Source of the DNA: Mesorhabditis belari
Lineage: Eukaryota > Nematoda > Chromadorea > Rhabditida > Rhabditidae
Length of the DNA stretch: 64,000 nucleotides
Direction of reading: 5' to 3'
Assembly: GCA_958450365.1 (NCBI GenBank)
Contig: CAUEEP010000067.1
Coordinates: 310,001-374,000, forward strand
Translations under genes and position numbers: made by a program
In this document: one piece after another, positions 54,108 through 63,805 of the stretch
Layout: every line of letters starts with the position of its first letter
Position numbering within the stretch: the stretch's first letter is position 1
The notes under the pieces: generated by a model
Databases searched by the model: none
Told to the model about the DNA's origin: nothing
What the model saw: only the letters and a program-made list of their open reading frames with translations

Positions 54108-55310
54108 GTGCGTTTGTGACGTCTTCTTTTTTTTACACTTGCCATTTTCTGTCTCTCTAATCGAAAAAGGGAAACGAGAAGTTTTCTTTTTTGAAATTTT
54201 GTGGATTCTTTGTTTTTTTGGTATCTCTTTATTTTGCAGCTCTTTATTTTGCATGGGGATTAAAAAATTTCACGCTTGGTGCCTCGTCCGCGCTGTGTAC
54301 TCGTGGTTTGGTACAGAGATCGAGAAATGCACCGAACTTTAGTTTTTCTAAATACTTTACTATTTGCTTTCGATTAGCTTTCAATTCATATTCGATTTAT
54401 TTCATTTTTGTCTTCTACGATTTGCGTTTGAAAGAGCTAAAGAGATTCAAAGCTTAATCTACAATTGAAAGCCTTAGACGGGTTAAGATTGGGTAAACCC
54501 AACCTCTTTTTGCTCAACTAGGCCAAGGTAAAGGCCAAATAAAGGCCAAGTAAAGCCGATTTCAAACCGATTGGGCAAAAGTGAGTCAAGTGATCCATGG
54601 TTTAGAGTTTAATAAGTGTTTGGTCAAGCACTAGATTTGTCAATGGCTTCGACTATTGACCTGGCTTTAGACCTGGCTTCTTAGCCAGGTTTAGACCTGG
54701 CTAAGAAGGTATCTACATAACTTTTAAAGCCAATTCCCTAAAAAAACCAGGAAACAAAAGATTTCTTTCTTGTCAATCATTCAAAAACTATAATCTTAGA
54801 CCCATAAACTTTTGGTTTTTGAGAAAAATATCCTTTTGTAGAGCAAGTATTTACTTGTAATAATTTAAGAACTACAATGTAAGAACTAAGAATAATTTAA
54901 GAACTACAACTACATTGTTGCACTCTTCAAAAGTCTCGCACTCTACAAAACTATGATTTTTTGTCAAAAACCAAAAGAATTTACAGTTTTTTTGTTTAGT
55001 TCTTTAAAATCTAAGACATTTTTTCGCTAGATTCATTAGTTTGTGGAAAAATTTAAAACTTCATTTGTTGCTATATGAACTTTAAGCTTTAAACTAGACT
55101 TTAAACGTGATTGCTGCCGAAAAAAATGAAATCTATCAAAAATTTGCTCATTTTTGTTAGCCAAGTTAACCTTGCAACCTTGATAACAAGCCAGGAGCTC
55201 AAAAAACGTTACTTTTATAGTAATTTACTATAAAATAGTTATTAATTTAACTATCGTTTTATAGTATTAGCGAAAGTGAAACGAGCGCTCACATACCTTT
55301 TGAAAAATAA
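54108..55310. other. No firm gene
   Basis: It contains the weak possible second exon at 54239-54340. The remainder is AT-rich with short word duplications (CTAAAGTGGCTTAGACCTGGC-like at 54660-54710). Confidence 0.3.
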
Positions 55311-55314
55311 AAGG

Positions 55315-55880
55315 ATTGTAGGCCTCAGGCAATAAGTGTTGTATACTGTTCGAAAGCCCTGAATCTCCTCTCTACAAAATAAACTGATTACAATGATGGT
55401 AAATGATGGTACTTATCGATTAGACTGATTACAATAATGGCAAATCATGGTACTCATCGATTTCAATATATGAATAAGACCTTTTGAAGCGTTTGGTACC
55501 AAATCAAGCGTTTTTTTGTATTTATAATATGGTTTAAAGATATAATATCATATAATTATTAAAGATATAGAATAAAATCAACTAAAAGAAAAGCATTATT
55601 AGTAAAAAAACCGTTAAGTTTATCACTTTTTTTAAGATCGTTTGATAAAATTTGCATAAGAAAAGGTTAGTGTAATCGATAAGTACCCAAATGGTTCAAA
55701 GAAATGGTCACCAAAGGTGTTGTATACTGTTCGAAAGCGCTGAATCTCCTCTACAAAATAAACTGATTACAATGATGGTAAATGATGGTAAATGATGGTA
55801 CTTATCGATTAGACTGATTACAATGATGGCAAATCATGGTACTTATCGATTTAAATATATGAATGAGGCCTTTTTGAAGC
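55315..55880. repeat. Direct duplication with ATGATGGTAAATG words
   Basis: 55325-55490 and 55713-55880 share GTTGTATACTGTTCGAAAGC, CTGAATCTCCTCT, ACTGATTACAATGATGGTAA and GGTACTTATCGATTAGACTG. The spacer is AT-rich. Non-coding. Confidence 0.8.
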
Positions 55881-55922
55881 TTTTCGTCTAACTCTAGTCG
55901 GACGAAATGATGAATAGTTCCT

Positions 55923-56192
55923 ACCGTAAATATTGTAATAGTACCCCACCCCCATAATAACGGTGTGGAGTGTTACGTAGTCTAGCTTTGAACGAGTTTT
56001 TCTCGACACTGGTTTATGCTACGATGCGCGCTTAGGTATCAAAAAAATAGCCCTGAATTTCAACTATTTTGATACTAAAGACGAAATTTTTGAAAGTACG
56101 GGCGCTTTGAAAAAAAATGGAAATACTAAAAAACTTTTGCGACTACGCGACTGTACGAGGGGGAGTGGGGGTACTATTACAGTATTTACGGT
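55923..56192. mobile_element. GTAATAGTACCCC hairpin element, copy 3
   Basis: It starts TACCGTAAATATTGTAATAG and ends GTACTATTACAGTATTTACGG. The left arm matches 48157-48290. The right half is more diverged and interrupted (CTTTTGCGACTACGCGACTG). Confidence 0.7.
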
Positions 56193-57240
56193 AAGCAAAA
56201 CCAATCTGAAAGTTGTTTCCATTTGTCGTTTCGATTGCACTTTCTAGAATCCATCCCTTTTCAGCAATTTTCATCCGAAATCCAATCCATATCCAACAAA
56301 AAAAACGACAATCCCTATTTGAGCGTTGGGATCAATGTTAGGCCCTTCTGCCGAGAGATAAAAAGTCACTAAAAATATTCTCTTCCCCATTTTCTCATAT
56401 GTGTTCAATTTTGTGTTGACTCGTCTGTCTGTATAGGAGCTGTTGATTGAACAAAAGCATGTGTCTTTCCTCTCTCGATACCATCCAGCCACGCTCAATT
56501 TTGAGCTTCTCTGCCCGCACGAAAGCCGCTATTTTGGTCACCTTTTCGCTTGATTGATCGATTTTTGGGGTTTTTTAAAAATTTAGGTGTTCAATAAGCT
56601 CAATAGTAGGTGTTTAAAGGCGTCGAAATGCGTATGTTTGCTATAATTGATCTGAGACTCGCCTGAGTCCTGTGTTTTGAAATCAGTGATGACTTTGAGT
56701 GAATCAGTTGCGGCAATTCGTTGCGGCAATCAATTGCAGCAATCAATTCTTTTTTCCTAAGCACATCTATTCTAAGCTTAGCTAATATTAAAAGCTTGCT
56801 ATTTAGACCATTTTTTTATGTGCTATTCAATGCTAACAACTACAAGTGTTGACTTGCAGCTACAAGCTACAAGTGTTGACTTGTCAATCTTTATAGCCAT
56901 TTCCATTAGAACTACTGTACTTTTTTGAGTACTTGTCTCTTGTGCTTTAATCTGGAATCTTACTTCTTACTTTTACTTACTGGAATCTTACTGGAATCTT
57001 ACTCCTTTCAAACTTAGCCTCAAATTCAAGCCAAATAGAAGCTACTTAGAAAAACTTTCAACTTTCATTAGTATTTCGTTTCTTTTTCTGATCTGAACAA
57101 AGGAAAGCCCACCCTCATTGTTTCTATTTTAGTTTTCAAGGTTTGAAAGAATCAGGGGTGATAAGCCGAAAGAAATTCCTTAGCTAACCCACGATTGATT
57201 CCATGAAAACAAGCAGATTGCTAAGATTTGATTTATTGAT
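56193..57240. other. Near-balanced composition at 56200-56550, no gene proven
   Basis: The minus frame 56271-56498 is open (ends NAQIGIVVFFVGYGLDFG) and composition is less AT-rich than the flanks. No splice-consistent gene was found on either strand. The remainder is AT-rich. Confidence 0.25.
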
Positions 57241-57800
57241 TGCTAATTTTTGGAGCCGTAGCTTCTATTTGGCTGCCCAGAAAGTCTTTTCGTTCCTTTT
57301 TCGTACTTCCGTTTAAAACCAACAAATGCACCAATTGAACTACGGTTTGTTTTATTAGAAAAGCCAATCATTTTTCTGCAAAATGAGATTAAAACGAATT
57401 TAACATGTCTTATGTCGGGATCTTTTTTGAGAGCGTGAAGTCGGGTAGTCAAAAGGGTAGCTTGATGATGCCTAAGACGCTTTAGCTCAATGGGAAACCA
57501 ATCGAAGCGCTCGTTCCAAAGCGGTACTATTAGACTGTTCAGAAAGTCTTTTCGTTCCTTTTCATACTTCCGTTTACCAACCAATAAATGCACCAATAGA
57601 ACTACGGTTTTTTTCATTCAAAAAGCTAATTATTGGCTTTTTTTATGAGCATGAAGTCGGATAGTCAAAAGAGTGGAAAGCGACTCGATGATGCGCTGAC
57701 ACTTTTAGCTGGACGAAAACCTATCTTGGTGTCAATAGATAAAAGATAGAGCACAAAAGTTAGGTATATAGGTAAATTTTCAGCGGAATTCATTCAGCCA
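57241..57800. repeat. Interspersed CAGAAAGTCTTTTCGTTCC repeats
   Basis: Two direct pieces (57275 and 57538, CAGAAAGTCTTTTCGTTCC, then CCAATTGAACTACGGTTTG-like) and the end motif CTTGGTGTCAATAGATAAAA. The 124-aa minus frame across them also appears in part at 25229-25432 and 58242-58460, so it is a repeat translation and not a gene. Confidence 0.6.
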
Positions 57801-58019
57801 ATTTCTTCGTAGAGGTTTTTATAGATTTCTACGAAAAACAAGTGTGCATTCACTCTCGAATTTGCTTAAAGTAAACCCAAAGATTGACTTAAAAAGATGG
57901 AAATCAACAAGAAACACTTTTTATTCAGAACAAACTATAGATTAATCGTTGTTATTTTTCTAATGAAAAATATGAAAAAGATACAAAAAAAACTTTTGAA
58001 TAGCCTAGCTATTTTTGGT

Positions 58020-58107
58020 CCACACGATTGGTCAAAACACGGCCGAGTAAATACCCGTACAGACAGGCAGACAGACAGACAGACACTACTCTTTTATATA
58101 TAGTAGA
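58020..58107 (-). mobile_element. Helitron-like 5' end, short-array copy
   Basis: Read on the minus strand: TCTACTATATATAAAAGAG, TAGTGTCTGTCTGTC, then TACGGGTATTTACTCGGCCG and GTTTTGACCAATCGTGT. It matches the end at 29796-30060 except for the length of the CTGT array. Confidence 0.45.
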
Positions 58108-58229
58108 CTTTACAGTTCGTAGTTTTAGCATAGTTTTTAAAAGACAGTCAACTATGTCATGTCCATAAAAAAAACTCAACTCATGTACCTTACTTTGTTC
58201 CAAAATTAAAGCCTGAATACTGTCTTAAA

Positions 58230-58560
58230 AACTTTACAGCATTAAGCTGTTCCGAAAGTCTTTTTATTCCTTTTCGTACTTTCGTTTAAGAACCAATAAA
58301 TGCACCAGATTGAACTACGGTTTGTTTCACTAGAAAGGTCAATCATTTTTCTGCAAAATAACATTAAAACAAAATTTAAACGGGTCTTATGTCTGGATTT
58401 TTTTGGGAGCGTGAAGTTTGGATAGTCAAAAATGCAGCTCGATGATCCAATTTTAGACACTTTTAGGTTAATGAAAACTCATTTTCAGTCATAAGATAAA
58501 AGATAGAGTACATATACAAAAAGTTTAGTATATAGATAAATTTTCAGAGAAATTCATTCA
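58230..58560. repeat. Interspersed CTTTTCGTACTTTCG repeat, third piece
   Basis: GTTCCGAAAGTCTTTTTATTCC, AACCAATAAATGCACCAG and GGAGCGTGAAGTTTGG match 57.2-57.7 and 25.2-25.5 kb. Confidence 0.55.
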
Positions 58561-59153
58561 GCCAGATTTCTTTCGTAGAGGTTTTTAAAGATTCTTTTCA
58601 CAGAAAACACGTTTCCATTCTCGATTTTGGCTGAAGCTAAACCCAAAGATTGACTTAAAAGGCTTTAAAAAGACTTTAAAAAGACTTAAAAAAGAAAAAT
58701 AAACAATAAACAATAATAAATAAATTAGAGAAAACCATGGTTTTTTTGGTGAATTTATTAAGAGCCAAAATAAAAAGGTATCGAAAAGGGAACGAAAAAG
58801 ATTTTCTAGGCAGCCTTACAAAACTAGAAAGTTTTACAATTTGCCTGCTCTACTCTTTTCTATGAAAATCTACAGCCATTTTCTATACTTTTCTCAACCA
58901 ACTTGGCCTTTTGAGTACGGTAGGTGCTTTGTATATTTCAGTAAGGTCAACAGTAGGTATTGGGTAATTCTCTTATTCAGCTAATCAACTCACAACTCAC
59001 AACAATTCAGCTAATCGACTCAATCAACTGGTGACAATCTTTATAAGTTTAGCTATCACGATTCGATTGAACCATGATTGAGATTGAAAGATCAATTCTC
59101 AGGTAGTTCTATTCAAATTCAGTTGATCCAGATAATTTTCAGATTCTTCCTAC
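58561..59153. other. Nothing firm
   Basis: A possible extra minus-strand exon of gene C (about 59040-59100, NYLRIDLSISIM, ending in a stop) has matching phase but poor splice support. Confidence 0.25.
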
Positions 59154-59575
59154 AGATAGCAGTCTGATAGAATTTACGAATTGATGAAGCACTCCATTCC
59201 AGATTTGTTTTGTTCTTGACACTCCTTCGATCACAGTACTCAATCGGTTGAGAAATTCAGCTCTAAACCTTTCCACTTGTAATTCCTCAGTCTGATCAAG
59301 TTCCTCATTCAGTTAATCAAGCAATCAATCAAGGTTAGAACTTTATTCCTGTCAATACTTATTTAAATGAGTATTGAATAGATTCAAACACGGCCATCCA
59401 GCTAATCAATTCAAGTGTCCGATCTGTTTTCAAGAGCAGCGTTTGAGTCAAAAGTTCTCCCCATCACCCAACCCTTTTCCGATCATAGGAAAGAGATATG
59501 GAAATTCACTCCTTGTTGTGCATAATCCATAGAGCGGATTACCGGCCCACTCTTCACCGGGCGACAACACTTGTA
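59154..59575 (-). CDS. Gene C: spliced minus-strand gene, partial, unrecognised
   Basis: Exons on the minus strand: 59468-59575 (acceptor AAAATACAG), 59392-59423 after a 44-nt intron, and 59178-59303 (or to 59154 with the alternative donor TCT|GTAGGAAG). Phases agree at both joins. Residues read QVLSPGEEWAGNPLYGLC, TRSEFPYLFPMIGKGLDRTL, ELISWMAEELDQTEELQVER, FRAEFLNRLSTVIEGV, IWNGVLHQF. It looks helical and soluble. An upstream exon at 59675-59697, donor TTTC|GTGAGTGAC, would fit in phase but is too short to trust. The acceptor of the third exon (AATGAG) is weak. It lies downstream of gene B on the same strand, so a shared operon is conceivable. No family is recognised. Confidence 0.5.
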
Positions 59576-59779
59576 CTGTATTTTAAGTGAGATGGGAGGA
59601 GATAGACAAACTCGGAACTCCTCCCTCCCCCTCACTACTGCTTTCCGGATGACCCCATTCGTCTAGTCACTCACGAAACTTTAAAGCATTTTGTTGTCTA
59701 CTTTACATTGCATTATTTATTGATATAAACAGAATTGTCCTACCCAACTAGGAATTGGTTAAATTTTCTTTCAGAAACG

Positions 59780-60365
59780 TTCTAACCGGACTGGCCGTAA
59801 GCTAGGCCGTAAGCTAGGCCAACCCGGGCAAAAGCTAGATCTAGACCAGGACAGTAAGTCAGGGCAGCATTCTGGACCTGTACCTGGACCTGGACTGGAC
59901 CTGGGCCAGTAGAAAATTTCTAGAACAACCATGTCTTGCTGAAAAAATGTCTACAATAACGAAGGACAATAGGTCCGACTCGGCAAGGCCAGAATCCTGA
60001 ACCTGGACCTGGACCTAGACTTGGATCTGGGCCTGGATCTAGACCTGGACCTGGACCTAAATTGGATCTGGATCTGAATCTGGATCTGAATCTGGACCTG
60101 GATCTGGAACTGGACCTAGACTTGGATCCGAATCTGGACCTGGATCTGGACCTGGACCTAGACTTGGATCTGTATCTAGAGCTGAACCTGGAACTGGACC
60201 TGGACTATAGGCTGGACCTGGACCTAGACTTGGACCTGGACCTAGACTTGGATCTGGATCTGAACCTGGAGCTGGAGCTAGACTTGGACTGGATCTGGGT
60301 CTGTATCTGAAGGATCTGGATCTGGACCTGGATCTGGACCTGAACCTGGACCGCTACTTGCATTT
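59780..60365. repeat. CTGGAC/CTGGAT hexamer array
   Basis: The main block 59996-60360 is an imperfect hexamer/12-mer array (CTGGATCTGGAC), with outlying pieces at 59815-59910. The plus-strand ORF DLNLDLDLDL is an artefact. TGTCTAGAACAACCATG recurs on both sides (59930, 60390). Confidence 0.9.
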
Positions 60366-60434
60366 AAACTGGTCCTGGACCTGGAAAAATGTCTAGAACA
60401 ACCATGATTTTCAGAAAAATGTCTAGAATAACCA

Positions 60435-60928
60435 ATGTTCGCAAAAATTAGAATGACTTCTATTGCATTTTTCTTTAGCAAACCGGTAGACAAGTCAAAC
60501 TCTGAGCTGATTGAGTTTACTATATCTAACTTTGTTCAACTTTTCTTTATCCTTTATCCTTATCAGATCTATTTCTTGATCGTTTGCTCAATTGTTCCAC
60601 TTTTTCAACGAAACGCTCAACTATCCCCCCGCCCCCTTGTAAAGTGAAAACGCTGCGTGCCAGAAGTTGCATATGCAGTGGGAATGATGCTTGTAAATGC
60701 ACCTCTCTGGTATACAGCGATCGCTTATTATCTATTATTCTAAATTTTATCAATTTGCTTTTATTTTTCTCTATTCATATTTCTACATCAATGACCAAAC
60801 GACACGTATTCGAGTATGGCTTCCCCGACATTTGGCAATGGATTAAAAAGATGTTCACATGTTTCGTGGGTTTGATTTTTAGTTGTTATCGTTCACAAAA
60901 AGTCTCTTATGGTTCTATTAAAGACTGA
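60435..60928 (+). other. Two overlapping open frames, possible small membrane protein
   Basis: The frame 60435-60647 (SKPVDKSNSELIEFTI followed by hydrophobic FFILYPYQIYFLIVCSIV) and the frame 60584-60928 (ending MTKRHVFEYGFPDIWQW, then IKKMFTCFVGLIFSCY) are both open. An ATG at 60791 would give a 45-aa peptide with one hydrophobic segment. No family, no clear splice join. Confidence 0.25.
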
Positions 60929-61163
60929 AAATTAACAGAAATTAACAGAAATTAACAGAAATTCAAGAAATTTGATTTTAAATCTAATATTCAGACTCAA
61001 TTCTAGTAGTTCTAGTATTGCGAAATCTTGTATTGCGAAATAAGCCTAGTTATGAGTTCTGCAAGTCAGAATTGAGAAGGAAACAACTAAAATTCGTAAT
61101 TTTCTGATGTATTATTGATTTGTATGTATTTGTTAGAACAGAATTTTTTTATAACATCGAGAT

Positions 61164-63671
61164 CTAAAAGAAAAATCGGTGAATTGGTAGAATTGGGAGC
61201 GGAGGTGGCGCTTGGGGATGAGTGATCGGTGATTTCAGATTCAAAGGCCCGAGATTGAGTTGCCTCAACCGGGAATTGATCTCCTCTTCCAACAATGCAT
61301 TCGTTTGGACTTGTTGCTCAAGAACCTAAAGTTTCAGTGTCAAAAGAATGGTAAAGCTTTGATTCAACTTGAGAGGATTAGAGGATTATCGTTTCTCTCA
61401 CGTCAGTCCCCCCCGTCAGTCGTAAGTTAGTTCTTCAACCAGAGCAAATCCCCAAGCAAGCAAATCTCCAAGCAAGCAAATCTCCAAGCAAGTAAATCCC
61501 AAGCAAGTAAATCTCCAAGCAAGCAAATCCCAAGCAAGCAAATCCCCAATTAACCAAATCCCAAGCACGCAAATGCCCAAGCAAGCAAATCCCAAGCAAG
61601 CAAATCCCCAAACAAGCAAATCTGAAGCAAGCAAATCCGAAGCAAGCAAATCCCCAAGCAAGCAAATCCCAAGCAAGCAAATCTCCAAGCAAGCAAATCC
61701 CAAGCAATCCACCTGTTCAATTAAATTCGGTCCCATCTTTAGCTTCAAGTACGGATTGAGCATTGGTTGAACGGGTTGTTGACTCATTTCAGCCAAGAGT
61801 TTCCTCATTAAGTCTTCTTGATCTAAAAGATTGAGATAAATTTCCCTAGTCAACATCTTCACCAAAATTACGGCCGAGTGAAGGCGATAGAAATCCGTTT
61901 GGATATAGTTTCTTTATCATTGCATCCACATCGCTCATTTCACCTGTTCAACAAATTTGAATATATAAAGGGTTTTATTTTAGACCTGTTAGCGCAACTT
62001 TTGGAATCACATTAAATCGGCGATCTTCGATCAAAGGACTCGGCTTGTACTTTCGATCCTCAGAGGCGGTATCTTTTCCTAAAAATTTGCAATCTTTCTC
62101 CGAGAAAAATGCTGGGTTGGTGCTTGAAAAAACACAAAAGACAAAACTACCGTACCCCTCCCAATTTGCAGGTATAAAAGAAAACGCGAAAGTACACCAA
62201 CCCAGGATTTTCTCGGAAAAAGACACAATTTTTTTGAAGAATGAATCACTAAGAAACAATTTTGCAAAGTCAAAACTAAACTGAGATTGACAGGCACTGT
62301 AAAATCACCTGTTTTTTGCTTAATTATTGGGTTGGGGACTATGACTCGGCGCCAAACTTTAAAGGGACTTTTTTGCACACATAAAGCCTTCTTTAAACAT
62401 ACGTTTGGTTTCATCAAAAGGATCCACTATTTCTCTACAAAATCACTTTTGAGAGATTCCACAAAGCTTTTCTTTCGTGGAGTTTATGAACTTCCAAACG
62501 CAGCTGGTTAAAATGGCAAAGAGTCCGACTCATCATTTGAACAGTTTCTTTCACATAAACCTTCTTTGGTGTTTATATAAAAAAGATAGAGCACATTCAA
62601 TTACTTAAGTTGCCAAATTTGCAGGAAGATCCCACCAATGGTTTTTCTAGATGATAGTTTGTAGTTTTTGTGAAAAAATGGCTTTTCTTGAGCGGAGGCG
62701 CTGTTTGAATTTTCTTTTAAATGTGATTTTGTAGAGAATTAGTTAACCGTTCTACTGATATCAAACGCATATTATTTGACGAAGTCGAATAGAAGTTTTA
62801 GACATTTTTTGATTTTCGGCGCCGACCCATTCTCCCCAACCCAATACAATGTCAATCTGAAGGTCAGGACAAAAGCTTTCGTCCAAGATACACTTTTGGA
62901 GATTTTCTTTAAGATAAGAATTTCCAAAGACTTTTATTAACTTTAGCATATTGTATTTAAGACTTTAATGCTATGCTTTACTGATAAAAGATTAAAAATT
63001 CCAAAAGTTCTCTAAAGTAACTTTCAAAAAACATTTCCCTAAACTCGACACTTTTCCATTTTTGTGTAGGTTTTGAAAACGTGTACTCAGAAAGAACAAA
63101 GTAGTCCTACCTATAGAATAAAAGTTTTGTATGGACTCAGTTGCATCGTGAGCTCCCTCTGGTAGTGGGATTGGAGCTGGAGCCGGAGGAGCTTTAGCCA
63201 ATGGCGCAACTTTATTGTGCGAAGAGGGAATCGGTTGCGGATCATGCAAATGACGAACGATTGCATCGATTTGTCCCTTTGCAGCAGTTTCAGGATGAAC
63301 CTGGAAATAAATCGGCATTGGGGAAAAAATCGGCATTGGGGAAAAAATCGGCATTAGGGGAAAAATCGGCAGTAAACTTTCAGAATGAAAACAAAAGTTT
63401 TTTAGGATTTTACCGGCACGGATTTCGACTCGTTGTTGATGATCTCGACTTGAACTTGTCTTTTCCTTCGATCCAAATTCTGCAACGGTAACTCTCGGGG
63501 TATTGCTATAGCTGGATTCCTAAAGCAAAGCGAGTTTGTTATAGGAATTTTGAATGAATTTGAATGAATGAAGAATTTGAATTTACCTATGATTCTGATA
63601 ATCGAATAGTGAATGGAACGGATCGATCTGATTTATGTTGTGCCCATAAGTGACGGTGAGATTATCGCGAT
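61164..63671 (-). CDS. Gene B: multi-exon minus-strand gene, 5' partial, unrecognised
   Basis: Seven exons join in phase on the minus strand: 63587-63671, 63414-63519, 63111-63300, 61986-62078, 61863-61943, 61713-61822, 61164-61325 (stop TAG at 61164-61166). They give at least 274 aa. Introns of 40 and 42 nt separate exons 5-6 and 4-5. Splice sites are GT..TTTTAG or TTTCAG. The product begins (in view) DNLTVTYGHNINQIDPFHS, has IPRELPLQNLDRRKRQVQVE with a basic RRKR cluster, a Pro-rich stretch (APPAPAPIPLP), EDRKYKPSPLIEDRRFNVIP, MSDVDAMIKKLYPNGFLSP, QEDLMRKLLAEMSQQP, and a coiled-coil-like end (VLEQQVQTNALLEEEINSRL) with Pro-rich tail. No catalytic motif is seen. RRKR could be a nuclear signal or a furin site; the sequence does not decide. 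Intron 3 (62079-63110) carries two inserted elements and the last intron a minisatellite. Upstream exon(s) are not identified before the window ends. Confidence 0.7.
61437..61706. repeat. 16-17 bp minisatellite (CAAGCAAGCAAATCCC)
   Basis: About 16 variable units inside the last intron of gene B, next to its 5' splice site. Minus-strand ORFs (LACLGICLLGDLLA) are array artefacts fused to the true exon 61713-61822. Confidence 0.9.
62095..62225. mobile_element. Small palindromic element in gene B intron 3
   Basis: Arms TTTCTCCGAGAAAAATGCTG / TTTTCTCGG with GGGTTGGTG / CACCAACCC are inverted over about 30 bp around an 70-bp loop that contains CCGTACCCCTCCCAATTTG. Its left edge lies about 16 bp from exon 61986-62078. 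Confidence 0.55.
62325..62846. mobile_element. TATTGGGTTGGGG element in gene B intron 3
   Basis: The ends TATTGGGTTGGGGACTATG and ATTCTCCCCAACCCAATA bound 522 bp. The inner ends GACTCGGCGCC/GGCGCCGAC also pair. TA flanks fit a Tc1/mariner-type target. Two short plus ORFs inside are not recognised as transposase. Confidence 0.7.
63301..63360. repeat. Short tandem repeat GGGGAAAAAATCGGCATT
   Basis: Three to four copies of an 18-bp unit in the 113-bp intron of gene B between exons 63111-63300 and 63414-63519, next to the 3' splice site of that intron. Confidence 0.8.
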
Positions 63672-63719
63672 CTGTAAGTTTTGAATTGGATCATGATAAG
63701 TATTGGATTGGATCATGAT

Positions 63720-63805
63720 AAGTATTGGATTGAATTGAATTGAATTGAATTGAATTGAATTAAATTGAATTGAGTTGAATTGAATTGAATTGAATTGAAT
63801 TGAAT
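63720..63805. repeat. ATTGA pentamer array
   Basis: About 15 copies of GAATT/ATTGA upstream of gene B exon 63587-63671. It probably lies in an intron or the 5' region. 63680-63720 also repeats TTGGATCATGATAAGTA twice. Confidence 0.95.

Noticed and set aside
57243..57617. 124-codon minus-strand ORF
   Set aside because: Parts of the same peptide recur at 25.2 and 58.3 kb as interspersed repeat, with no domain and different breaks.
61416..61865. 149-codon minus-strand ORF taken as one exon
   Set aside because: It fuses a 40-nt intron, a true exon and minisatellite. Splicing at 61823-61862 and 61712 gives phase-consistent exons instead.
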